Below, piece by piece: positions 46,044 through 54,090 of a DNA stretch of 64,000 nt. Within the stretch, counting starts at the first letter, position 1. Each line of letters opens with the position of its first letter. Location of the stretch: contig CAZXWN010000007.1 in assembly GCA_964644695.1 (NCBI GenBank), positions 1-64,000 on the forward strand, read 5' to 3'. Made by a program: the position numbers and the translations under genes. The DNA comes from CAZXWN01 sp964644695 [NCBI: uncultured bacterium] (GTDB lineage Bacteria; UBP4; UBA4092). The notes beneath the pieces are model-generated. The model was not told the DNA's origin and did no database searches. It was given only the letters and a program-made list of their open reading frames with translations.

Positions 46044-46810
46044 TTGAAGTCACGATTATATCGACTAGGTTCATAAGCGGCGGGCTGATCATTATGATCA
46101 AGACCAATTTCATATACCTTATTACTTTTAGATGATTCATGAAGATAGATTGCAATCACCTTATCTTTTTTCAACAAACGAGCCGGATGAATCCCATAGA
46201 TTTTATACCCTCCGCTGATATTGAAAACCAATTCAGCCCATTCAGCTCCAAGCATGTTCACATATTTTTCACAGGCAGCTGAATATTCCCTCATAGCACC
46301 CGTTAAAGAGCCAGGCTCTGTTGCTGAAAAATCATTTATAGGTTCAAGATCTACTTCCCATCCAGAGAAGTCAGTCATCCATTTCTCTAAATAAGCCTTT
46401 GTATGCTTTGCGATTGCACGACTATCATTATTACCTTCGTCACAAAACAGAACGACCTTATACTCTGACAGATTTTCTTTCCAGAATTTGCCATGATCAA
46501 TAGATTGAACATACAGCAGTGTTGTCGCGATTTCAGCACTATACCTCATTTCAGAACCAAGCGCTGGGTCTACCAAAGCCTGTAAGAAATGGGTAACATT
46601 ATTCTCACTATTGAGAATCTTTGTACTAAGATCTTCTTTTATTGTTGTAGCATTTTCTGATGTAGCTCTGGAAGATGGAAGTCCATAAAAAGGAGTCCAC
46701 TCTGGATAGGCCTTTGGCATCCATCCAGCAAAATTCCAAGAGGCAGAAGTATATAGAGAAGTCCCAATGGTGATTATGAGAAGTTTATTTTGTTGCTGTG
46801 TTTTTTTCAT
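46040..46810 (-). CDS. CARF-domain sensor protein
   Basis: The 256-residue protein matches the CARF/APE2256-like pattern. An N-terminal strand LLIITIGTSLY (10-20) resembles the GTSL loop, and LVFNISGGYKIYG (194-206) resembles the N-(I/T)-(S/T)-G-G-(Y/F)-K loop that lines the cyclic-oligoadenylate pocket. The region between (VVLFCDEGNNDSRAIAKHTK) fits the central Rossmann-like part. No separate effector domain is left over; the whole chain is about one CARF unit. It should sense the second messenger made by Cmr2, and might also act as a ring nuclease. It starts 26 bases inside the upstream RAMP gene and is coupled to the membrane gene by ATGA. Confidence 0.82.
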   Translation of the reverse strand: MKKTQQQNKLLIITIGTSLYTSASWNFAGWMPKAYPEWTPFYGLPSSRATSENATTIKEDLSTKILNSENNVTHFLQALVDPALGSEMRYSAEIATTLLYVQSIDHGKFWKENLSEYKVVLFCDEGNNDSRAIAKHTKAYLEKWMTDFSGWEVDLEPINDFSATEPGSLTGAMREYSAACEKYVNMLGAEWAELVFNISGGYKIYGIHPARLLKKDKVIAIYLHESSKSNKVYEIGLDHNDQPAAYEPSRYNRDFK

Positions 46811-47969
46811 AATTATCGTCTTTCAATCCTTCCAGATGTTTTTTTATCCACAACAGTCTTTTAGAAAGATGTCTGTCAACCACATGGCCCTGACACCAAT
46901 TTTTTACAATACAAAAGGAATCATCCCAAACCAATTGGTTTGTTACTGCTATTAGGAATAATTTATATTCTTCTGTCTTTCCCTTTTTTGCTTTCGCTAA
47001 ACAAAAGGCAGCAGTTTTCTCCAAGCCCTGAAGTTTCCATCGAGTTTCAAAATCACAAGCAATCGTGAATATTTTCTTTTGGAGTTCTGGAGTCCATTTG
47101 CTAACCAAACCAAAAGTATCTATAAAACACTTTTCATAGATATACTCGGGTTCTTGATTTATGGTCTGAATTTCTGGCTGACCTTTTGTTTGAGAAACTT
47201 CACAGATGTCTATAAAGCCTTTTCCACAATTTTCTGAACTCCCTGCCTGATATTGACCCGCCAATCTGATGTCAGCAGGGATTTCTTTACTAAGATTTAT
47301 CTGAGAGATAAAGATGGATCGTGATGGAATATATTCAATCTTGCGCAGGCTTTTCCCTTCAGCAACGCCATAATCCGTTATTTTTGTTTGTTTAAAAACA
47401 ACTCTGACTTGATCCCACATTTTCTTAGCGATATTGTCACCCGCAACAATCCAACGACTTCTTTTATCAATTCCCGATAAGATAAAAAGAGCCGAAATAT
47501 CATAGTTACCTAAACAAAAGCATGGATAATTGAACGAATTTGTAACTTTTCCCGTCCAATCATCTTCAGCAATGTAATTAAAAGTTGTTGCATCAAAACC
47601 TATTAATTTACAAATCGCCATCAGATTGGACAGAGGGAAAACCCAGTGAATGACACCGTTTAGATCTGGAAAGGGGAAACACAACAGAATCCCATCGCCA
47701 AAAACTATACGGCTGGGAATCCTTTGAGTTAAGAATTTTCCATCTTCACCTATACTTCCGTCTGGTGAGCCAAATATTTCCGTTCGTTTTGTATTCAAAA
47801 GGACATTCTCCAGCCGGCCAGCAATAACCCCTTTGAGTGCACTATCCGGAATAATAGGGAGGCCGGAATAGGCATCCTTCTGGGTAGGCCGGTCAATTGT
47901 AGAAGTTCCTGTTCCCGCGCCAAAATTGGCAGGTGTTATGAGTTTGATTCTGAGGAATTGTTTTTCCAT
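46785..47969 (-). CDS. Additional Cmr4-like RAMP protein with helical C-terminus
   Basis: From the ATG at 47969, which overlaps the cmr3 stop as TAATG, the protein has 394 residues. Its first about 270 residues resemble Cmr4: LRIKLITPANFGAGTGTST, then IDRPTQKDAYSGLPIIPDSA with LKGVIAGRLE, then IFGSP. The Asp in TIDRP aligns with the VVDLP Asp of the canonical Cmr4 at 43104. The last about 115 residues look purely helical, rich in Trp and Lys, and might be a Cas11-like or unrelated domain. A second Cmr4-type gene is not standard in type III-B operons. It may form an extra or alternative backbone subunit or serve the CARF/membrane module. Confidence 0.78.
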   Translation of the reverse strand: MEKQFLRIKLITPANFGAGTGTSTIDRPTQKDAYSGLPIIPDSALKGVIAGRLENVLLNTKRTEIFGSPDGSIGEDGKFLTQRIPSRIVFGDGILLCFPFPDLNGVIHWVFPLSNLMAICKLIGFDATTFNYIAEDDWTGKVTNSFNYPCFCLGNYDISALFILSGIDKRSRWIVAGDNIAKKMWDQVRVVFKQTKITDYGVAEGKSLRKIEYIPSRSIFISQINLSKEIPADIRLAGQYQAGSSENCGKGFIDICEVSQTKGQPEIQTINQEPEYIYEKCFIDTFGLVSKWTPELQKKIFTIACDFETRWKLQGLEKTAAFCLAKAKKGKTEEYKLFLIAVTNQLVWDDSFCIVKNWCQGHVVDRHLSKRLLWIKKHLEGLKDDNYEKNTATK

Positions 47970-49111
47970 TACCATACCCCCACAAATACCCGGCCTAACC
48001 CCGTATGATAATACGAGGTTTGAAGACAGGCCATCCAATGATCTTTAATGATTTTCTCTTTTGATATTTCTTCCGGCCAGGTGTAATAGAAAATAGACCC
48101 CGCAGGATAAAGCCAGAGCATTTCCCGGGGTTGATGTGCCATGGCATCCCAGCCACTGATATAAACAGGTTTACCTAAAGCAGCAGCGACAGGGGCCTGA
48201 TTTACAACTTTCGGATAGGAATCTTCAACCAACATCGGAGTCATCAAATACAGGAAGAAACCTTTTGAGGCTTGTGCTTTATTTGTAACCTTCTGTCTCA
48301 AGTCTTCAAAGGGAGCTTGACTCTCACTGGCATTCACAGATACTCTTCGGAGGTCTCCCCCACAAAAGCCTGTACGCGATTTCAGTTGTGTAGTCTCCAG
48401 GGTTTGATACCATAAGACAAATCGAGCTGTCTCATAAGCCGCGCCCGGATTCACTTTACCTTTAAAACGGCGATAGGGTCGATTAAACAAATAACTTTCG
48501 ACTGTCTGGTTGGTTGCATTATTCATCATCAGACCAATCCGGTTTTCCCGTCGCCATAATTCTTTGGGCTCTATCCATTGGTGGCGGATATCGCCATCGA
48601 CATCCCCAGTCAAGACCTTTTGCAGTAAATCAATACTTACAAGGATATCCATTGTATCTTCTTGATATCCACCATCCCTGATTGGTTCTGTCTTTAATAA
48701 GTGAGTTTTCATCTTTAGATCTATAGAGCTGGCCATTGGCTCCGTATCCCGGGGGACTGGAGTCAACAAATCATGGATGTATTTTGCAGCTGGATTTATG
48801 GGGCTGGATTTTAACCGCAGACATAAGGGTTTAGGAAACCAGATTTTTCCATCAGGACCTTGCAGAGCATATCCAGCAAGTGAAGCAGTACCCTCATTTT
48901 TATCAGCAATGGTTGACAGCTTTTTTCCTAATACTTTTTCATCCCATTTTTTATCATTCAAATCAAGGAAATACTGAACCACCGCTCCATGTAAAGTCAG
49001 TGGAGAAGGGTCTTGATACTCAAACTGATGGTCCATCCCCGGTCGAGTGGACCGGCTATCGCTAAACAGAAGAGGGTCTAACGGACTCAATGTTATCTCA
49101 TGCCAGACCAT
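47969..49111 (-). CDS. cmr3: Type III-B RAMP subunit Cmr3
   Basis: The ATG at 49111 follows the cmr2 stop by two bases, with GGAGG upstream; the product is 380 residues. ITLSPLDPLLFSDSRSTRPG is the characteristic Cmr3 N-terminus, and YYHTGLGRVFVG ends the second RAMP fold. Cmr3 (Cas5 type) grips the 5' tag of the crRNA and contacts Cmr2. Confidence 0.92.
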   Translation of the reverse strand: MVWHEITLSPLDPLLFSDSRSTRPGMDHQFEYQDPSPLTLHGAVVQYFLDLNDKKWDEKVLGKKLSTIADKNEGTASLAGYALQGPDGKIWFPKPLCLRLKSSPINPAAKYIHDLLTPVPRDTEPMASSIDLKMKTHLLKTEPIRDGGYQEDTMDILVSIDLLQKVLTGDVDGDIRHQWIEPKELWRRENRIGLMMNNATNQTVESYLFNRPYRRFKGKVNPGAAYETARFVLWYQTLETTQLKSRTGFCGGDLRRVSVNASESQAPFEDLRQKVTNKAQASKGFFLYLMTPMLVEDSYPKVVNQAPVAAALGKPVYISGWDAMAHQPREMLWLYPAGSIFYYTWPEEISKEKIIKDHWMACLQTSYYHTGLGRVFVGVW

Positions 49112-49113
49112 GA

Positions 49114-50859
49114 TTATTTTGCCTCCATGCTTTTGATGCCCCATTCATTGGACAGGAATGCCACCAGATGAAACCAAGTGGGGATCTGTTCCAGATGAGC
49201 CGGTTTTTCAGTCCACCATGTAGCACCATTAAGAGTGTCCCAGATGGTGTTTTTTTCTGTGTTATTTAGTTTCGGAGACAGCCTGCGGAAGGTCAACCGT
49301 TTAACTTCACATCGAATGGCATTTCTACCCATGGGGCTATCCCAAGTGTTGGAGTCCAGAGATTCCAGGAAGGATTCCACATCATAGGCCCATCCCATGG
49401 ATAACGTTCCTTCTTCAATTAATTTCAACACTTCATTAAACCGGCTCCAGCTGTCCCACTTATCCGCAGTGTACCATTCATTCCCAGAGGCAGTCTGAAC
49501 AGCCACAGCCAGCGCATCTTTCCCCATCACTTTCTTGGCATAATGTTCCAAAGCCACCCTTGCCGCCATTTCTAATCCCCGAGACATGGGGCGCTGCCGG
49601 TCGAAAAAGGAGATACCCACAGAGAGGGTTGCACCGGTTGCAATACTCCCATTCCAAAGTTTATGTATTTCTGTTGCCAGTGGGAAAACTTTCTCCACGG
49701 GACAAAGGATCATACCCTCATCCCCCCCCAAATATAGAGAGGTACAACAGTGTTCTTCTACTTTTGGTCTCAGGTCTTTTGTAAATTGAAGGAGTTTTTC
49801 AGGAAGGGAATCCATGTGCTGACGGATTTTCTCACCCATAGAATCGCCATCAAAAGTCAGCGCTGCAAGATATTGGGAAGGTTCATCTTTCACTGTTTTA
49901 CCTGACTTGCCTGCTGCATTAATCGCCGTTTTGACGATACCGTTCCATTTGTCTCTTTTATCACTAAGTTCTGGGAATAGTATGGCTTTGGCGGCCCAGG
50001 ACCGTTTGTATATCAAGGGATATTTGTCACTGAGTTTATAGTCCGAGCAGTCCTCTTTAAAAATTTCCGATACTTTTTCTTCAAGGCCAAGTTCCTTTAA
50101 CCAGAAGGCGGCGGCAATCTGGGAGGTTGAAGGGAAGGAATCCTCTTCACTCAGATAACTTGCCAACCGTTTTATCAAACAGATACCACATAGCCGCTCA
50201 TTCTCATCAATCCGAAATCCTTTTTTTACAAAATCTTTGTCAGCAAGGTCCTTATGGAATTTATTCCATTCTGGGAAAGTTGTTTCCCCAATAGCTTCTC
50301 GTTTTCCACACTGGTTACACTTACCTACAGGGTAACCTTTCCAGGGATAAATAGGACGAGTTTGTTTGACGGCAGAATAGAGCTTTTCTAAATCCTCGTA
50401 ACAGTTGGGATCGTTTTGGTTATATTCCTTGATGACCCAGACTAAATCAAAGGGACATTTTATACAATTCAGAAAGCCTCTCACTTCATGCCATAGTGAT
50501 ACATAAGTCCCGTCGGCAAAAGCAACTTCCGTTAACAAACCATGCCAGGCATCACGGATTTGCTTTTTACCCTTTGCCATCCTTATTTTTGCCTCTTCCA
50601 ATGACACGTCATCTTTCCAATACCCGGTAGCTCGATTAGGAAGGTTGTATTGGTCGCTATCATAATGGGACTTAAAATCCCCAAGCGACAGTTCACCCGT
50701 TAATTTGGGAAGAACGATTTCGGTTGGGCTGATTTGTACCAAGACTTGTTTCATCATCCAGGACAGGAGAACAGAACCTGCCTTCAGATCTCTGGACCGG
50801 GTGGCCTCCAGAATAAAATCCTGGACGGGGATAATACCAATTGTCCAGTAAACGGTCAT
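49114..50859 (-). CDS. cmr2: Type III-B large subunit Cmr2/Cas10
   Basis: The ATG at 50859 overlaps the cas6 stop as ATGA, giving 581 residues. Domains: N-terminal region with VYWTIGIIPVQDFILEATRS, zinc-binding Cys pairs (CNQC 181-184, CGIC 224-227), a palm with FDGDSMGEK (336 on) and the cyclase loop LYLGGDEGM (GGDE 378-381), and a D4-like helical end. Two departures from textbook Cas10 are visible. There is no HD nuclease domain at the start, and the second Asp of GGDD is Glu. GGDEF-type cyclases use Glu there, so second-messenger synthesis is still plausible. It should make cyclic oligoadenylate when target RNA binds. Confidence 0.92.
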   Translation of the reverse strand: MTVYWTIGIIPVQDFILEATRSRDLKAGSVLLSWMMKQVLVQISPTEIVLPKLTGELSLGDFKSHYDSDQYNLPNRATGYWKDDVSLEEAKIRMAKGKKQIRDAWHGLLTEVAFADGTYVSLWHEVRGFLNCIKCPFDLVWVIKEYNQNDPNCYEDLEKLYSAVKQTRPIYPWKGYPVGKCNQCGKREAIGETTFPEWNKFHKDLADKDFVKKGFRIDENERLCGICLIKRLASYLSEEDSFPSTSQIAAAFWLKELGLEEKVSEIFKEDCSDYKLSDKYPLIYKRSWAAKAILFPELSDKRDKWNGIVKTAINAAGKSGKTVKDEPSQYLAALTFDGDSMGEKIRQHMDSLPEKLLQFTKDLRPKVEEHCCTSLYLGGDEGMILCPVEKVFPLATEIHKLWNGSIATGATLSVGISFFDRQRPMSRGLEMAARVALEHYAKKVMGKDALAVAVQTASGNEWYTADKWDSWSRFNEVLKLIEEGTLSMGWAYDVESFLESLDSNTWDSPMGRNAIRCEVKRLTFRRLSPKLNNTEKNTIWDTLNGATWWTEKPAHLEQIPTWFHLVAFLSNEWGIKSMEAK

Positions 50860-51968
50860 ACGACACCCTCTCTTTCTGGTTTCATACAATGTATTTCATG
50901 ACGGGGTCCACTTTGTGTTTTCAGGTTAAGTTGATACCGTCCAAATCCATACTCAGTTTTTGAACCCACGCCCATGATCGCTCCCAGTTGGAGCCAGGGG
51001 ATAAAGGGTGTCAGTTCTCCGGTATAAAAAGCAGTCCCCTGATATCCCTTTAATTTGATTTTTCCCGGGCCCGACTCAGGTCCAAAAGTTATTCTTTCCA
51101 AACGGCTGTGGATAGATTCCGCTTTCAGGATCAATTCCGAGAAACAAAACTCTTTTTCCAAATCCCGGCCGGTATAAAACCAGGCCAACAAGGATAGCCG
51201 GCGAAGCAGGCTTTGGATCAGAGCCGGAAACAGGGGAGGACAAAACATTTGATTGGGCTTTGCATATTTTTTACTTTTTATCAGGATGGGCCGTTGAAAA
51301 TCTATCCGTATCTGATCGGGAACAGACGAGGTATTTCTGTCCAGCGGGATCTCTTTGGCTCCGGGATACAGGTATTCCGTCAACCAGGTTTTATCATAGA
51401 TTGGGCGAGTGACCCAGGTATGGTCTGGCTGACGGGTCTGGACAGCAACCAGTCTCAGGCGATGCCCGACATCCCCTACTCCCCGGTCACCCAGTTTCTC
51501 AAAGGCATGTAAAATCTCAGGGAGATCGTTCAGGCTCCGGCCCACAAGAGTCAATCCAACCACCAGCGAATCCTTTTTGTTTAGATAGGCCGGTAACGGT
51601 TGGGGGAAATCCAGGATAAAGGGATGCGGTTTGTAGTCCATCTTGATCCGGTGTTCTTCACCGGCGATGATGGGAGTCCGGAACACTCGGGCAAAGGGAC
51701 ATTTTCTGGAATGGGAACGATACTCAGGACAGTCCTCTTCCCGACAGGGTTCTCCCGCAGGACAGGGAGATATTTCCTTGAGCTGGTTCCCAAACAATCC
51801 ATGGAAAAAAGCAGCATCCCATCCACGATTGGTAGTAAAGGACTCAAGTGTCTCATATATAATTTTGAACTGCCAGAAAGGTATTATCCCTAACCCCTTT
51901 GGTCCATCCACTGTTATTATTTGTTCTGCCATAGCGCCGTTAATCAATCCCCCAGATTGAATCAGCAT
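50856..51968 (-). CDS. cas6: CRISPR pre-crRNA endoribonuclease Cas6
   Basis: The 370-residue protein is a Cas6-type RAMP with the C-terminal glycine-rich loop LGAIMGVGSKTEYGFGRYQL and a Cys-rich segment near residues 69-90 (CPAGEPCREEDCPEYRS), seen in the large Cas6 group. Cas6 cuts the array transcript within each repeat to leave the 8-base 5' tag. An alternative start is the ATG at 51932 (MAEQIITV). It is the first gene of the operon, 61 bases after the promoter-like element at 52029-52058, and overlaps cmr2 by four bases. Confidence 0.9.
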   Translation of the reverse strand: MLIQSGGLINGAMAEQIITVDGPKGLGIIPFWQFKIIYETLESFTTNRGWDAAFFHGLFGNQLKEISPCPAGEPCREEDCPEYRSHSRKCPFARVFRTPIIAGEEHRIKMDYKPHPFILDFPQPLPAYLNKKDSLVVGLTLVGRSLNDLPEILHAFEKLGDRGVGDVGHRLRLVAVQTRQPDHTWVTRPIYDKTWLTEYLYPGAKEIPLDRNTSSVPDQIRIDFQRPILIKSKKYAKPNQMFCPPLFPALIQSLLRRLSLLAWFYTGRDLEKEFCFSELILKAESIHSRLERITFGPESGPGKIKLKGYQGTAFYTGELTPFIPWLQLGAIMGVGSKTEYGFGRYQLNLKTQSGPRHEIHCMKPEREGVV

Positions 51969-52028
51969 TTTGTACAGGAATTTTATTTTCAGGACGGATG
52001 CAGGTATCCCTACCCCACAAGCAGGCTC

Positions 52029-52058
52029 AATATATCAAAGCTAATTAGTCAATGTCAA
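52029..52058 (-). promoter_or_regulatory. Promoter of the cas6-cmr operon
   Basis: The minus strand reads TTGACA (52058-52053), an 18-base spacer and TATATT (52034-52029), with an AT-rich stretch just upstream of the -35. It is the only strong promoter-like element ahead of cas6, and the operon below it has no gap over 25 bases. Confidence 0.7.
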
Positions 52059-52221
52059 GTTTTATTTTTTAAAATTTTAAATGAAATAATCCTATTTTTT
52101 GGGATGAATTATTGATGGGGCAAGTGGTATGGGTCTTAGAGGTCCCATGGGTCCGATAGGTCATAGTTCCCCAGATGATAGGAGGTGGTCCTGTGAGGAA
52201 ACGTACCGTCCACAAGATTAC

Positions 52222-52301
52222 AAGATGTGTCTGGATTGGAGGACCATTGAAAGATCATTGGACAAAGAACTTTTGGATTCCTGCTTTCGCAGGAATGACA
52301 G
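52222..52301 (+). repeat. Direct repeat flanking the cas operon, right copy
   Basis: It matches 41183-41262 in the same orientation and likewise ends in the ATTCC hairpin. The last third is also shared with the module copies inside array 2. Confidence 0.75.
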
Positions 52302-52317
52302 TCTGAAGTTATGCCTT

Positions 52318-52424
52318 GATGAATCCCCCAGGTGATGGGGTGAGTCCTGCAGGTCTTTCCAACAGCGGTTTATCAGGATTGGGGTTTTTGTTGCAACCCC
52401 CAGGGGGTGGGGTGTGTATTCCAA
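52318..52424 (-). CRISPR. Array 2, mini-array a (2 repeats, 1 spacer)
   Basis: The left repeat starts GATGAATCCCCC in place of GTTGCAACCCCC but keeps the CCTGCAG end at 52352. The right repeat (52390) keeps GTTGCAAC but its CCTGCAG end is replaced by TTCCAA. The single spacer is 37 bases. Confidence 0.9.
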
Positions 52425-52599
52425 TGAAGATAATTATAGTTTCAGTTTTATAAAATAACTATCCTGTTCATGCCTTCACCAAACTCCTCCTTCAATACCT
52501 TTCAGACCAAACCAACCAATCGAATCTCTTAATGAAGTCTTGGACAAAGGACTTCTGGATTCCTGCTTTCGCAGGAATAACAGTCTGAAGTTATGTCTT
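52425..52599 (-). repeat. Inter-array module 1 (full length)
   Basis: A unit of about 175 bases. Its AT-rich left half has TATAAT on the minus strand (52438-52433), just ahead of mini-array a, and reads like a leader with a promoter. The right half ends in the hairpin GGATTCCTGCTTTCGCAGGA (52557 on) next to mini-array b, like a trailer. Confidence 0.8.
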
Positions 52600-52711
52600 G
52601 ATGAATCCCCCAGGTGACGGGGTGTGTCCTGCAGGGTCTCACTCTCTAATCCGATAGAGACCTGTGGTGTCTCAACGTTGCAACCCCCAGGTGATGGGGT
52701 AAGTATTTCGA
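52600..52711 (-). CRISPR. Array 2, mini-array b (2 repeats, 1 spacer)
   Basis: The repeats at 52600 (GATGAATC start) and 52677 (end decayed to AAGTATTTCG) enclose a 42-base spacer that contains an internal GGTCTC...GAGACC palindrome. Confidence 0.9.
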
Positions 52712-52851
52712 TGAAGATAATTATAGTTTCAGTTTCATAAAATAACTATTCTGTTTATACCTTCACTAAACTTCTCCTTCAATACCTTTCAGACCGAACC
52801 ACCCCCCGGCTTCGCCGGACCCCTCCTTGGAAAGGCGGGGAGCTTTTTTAA
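52712..52851 (-). repeat. Inter-array module 2 (right half replaced)
   Basis: The left half matches the leader-like half of module 1, including TATAAT (52725-52720). The right half is replaced by the 60-base terminator-like repeat also found at 41368-41427. Confidence 0.8.
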
Positions 52852-52852
52852 A
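52793..52852 (+). repeat. 60-base terminator-like repeat, right copy
   Basis: Identical by eye to 41368-41427. Here it lies inside array 2, between mini-arrays b and c. Confidence 0.8.
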
Positions 52853-52946
52853 ACCAATCCCCCAGGGGGTGGGGTATGTCCTGCAGGAGTGAATCTGGCA
52901 AGAGCACCCTGGGACGCTATTTAGTTGCAACCCCCAGGTGATGGGG
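52852..52946 (-). CRISPR. Array 2, mini-array c (2 repeats, 1 spacer)
   Basis: The left repeat (AATCCCCCAGGGGGTGGGG, ending CCTGCAG at 52886) and a right repeat at 52924 cut off after GATGGGG enclose a 37-base spacer. Confidence 0.85.
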
Positions 52947-53021
52947 AATCTTAATGAAGTCTTGGATAAAGAACTTCTGGATTCCTGCTTTCGCAGGAAT
53001 GACAGCCGGAAGTTATGTCTT
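52947..53021 (-). repeat. Inter-array module 3 (trailer half only)
   Basis: Only the right half of the module is left, with the hairpin at 52979-53005. The leader-like half and its TATAAT are missing, so mini-array c may lack its own promoter. Confidence 0.75.
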
Positions 53022-53277
53022 AATGAATCCCCCAGGGGGTGGGGTGTGTCCTGCAGGTCTTTAAAACTTTCCCTGATAAATTTTTGAATTGGGTGTTGCA
53101 ACCCCCAGGTGATGGGGTGAGTCCTGCAGGACAACTAAAGCTGCGGAAGTAGAAGTGGCAGTCTCGCAAGGTTGCAACCCCCAGGTGACGGGGTGAGTCC
53201 TGCAGGTTCTGCAAAAGTTCTATTGATTTTTTCAGCAATATCGTTGCAACCCCCAGGTGACGGGGTAAGTGTTCCAA
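53022..53277 (-). CRISPR. Array 2, mini-array d (4 repeats, 3 spacers)
   Basis: Repeats at 53022, 53095, 53171 and 53243, with spacers of 38, 41 and 37 bases. The outer copies are degenerate on their outer sides, as in the other mini-arrays. Confidence 0.93.
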
Positions 53278-53452
53278 TGAAGATAATTATAGTTTCTATT
53301 TCATAAAATAACTATCCTGTTTATACCTTCACCAAAATTCTTCTTTAATGCCTTTCAAACCGAACTAATCAATCGAATCTCTTAATGAAGCATTGGATAA
53401 AGAACTTCTGGATTCCTGCTTTCGCAGGAATGACAGTCTGAAGCTATGTCTT
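53278..53452 (-). repeat. Inter-array module 4 (full length)
   Basis: Closely similar to module 1 over its whole 175 bases, with TATAAT at 53291-53286 and the hairpin at 53410-53436. Confidence 0.8.
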
Positions 53453-54014
53453 GATGAATCCCCCAGGTGATGGGGTGAGTCCTGCAGGATATTCACTGAG
53501 TCTGACACAGTGATACATGCTGCGAATGGTTGCAACCCCCAGGTGATGGGGTGAGTCCTGCAGGTTCACATGAACCTCGATCTCGAAGAGAAAGGTTTGT
53601 TTCCTGTTGCAACCCCCAGGTGATGGGGTGAGTCCTGCAGGAATATAAAGAAACTTTGGATACCACAGGACAGGCTGGGTTGTTGCAACCCCCAGGGGGT
53701 GGGGTGAGTCCTGCAGGCCGTAAGGAAATGCCTGCTGCATTGTTTCGCCGTAATCAGTTGCAACCCCCAGGTGATGGGGTGAGTCCTGCAGGGTAGTATT
53801 GAAAACTACTCGGTGGGTGCTAGAAACCGGTTGCAACCCCCAAGTGATGGGGTGAGTCCTGCAGGTATTTTACAATCCATATTCATATCAATACGAATCT
53901 TTTCCGTTGCAACCCCCAGGTGACGGGGTGTGTCCTGCAGGATATTGATCTGTAAACTCACAAAGGGCTGTTGTTTGATGTTGCAACCCCCAGATGATAG
54001 GGTGATTCTTGATA
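53453..54014 (-). CRISPR. Array 2, mini-array e (8 repeats, 7 spacers)
   Basis: Repeats start at 53453, 53529, 53606, 53682, 53757, 53830, 53906 and 53980, with spacers of 38-42 bases. The last repeat is decayed (CCCAGATGATAGGGTGATTC). Confidence 0.95.
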
Positions 54015-54090
54015 AAGATAATTATAGTTTCAGTTTTATAAAATAACTATCTACCTTCACCATAACCTTCCTTCAATACCTTTTGAACCA
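54015..54090 (-). repeat. Inter-array module 5 (leader half only)
   Basis: This matches the leader-like half of module 1 with TATAAT at 54026-54021. The trailer half and hairpin are absent. Confidence 0.75.

Larger units (their letters stand above)
51969..52317. other. Operon promoter region and array boundary
   Basis: This gap holds the cmr operon promoter (52029-52058), a very decayed CRISPR-repeat-like stretch (52169-52198, CCCCAGATGATAGGAGG followed by TGGTCCTGTGAG), and the right copy of the 80-base direct repeat ending in an ATTCC hairpin. No gene is seen. Confidence 0.6.

Noticed and set aside
46375-46440. RAIAKH in the CARF protein as a HEPN RxxxxH nuclease motif
   Set aside because: It lies in the middle of the CARF fold, where related sensors have a similar helix, and no separate HEPN domain of sufficient length remains.
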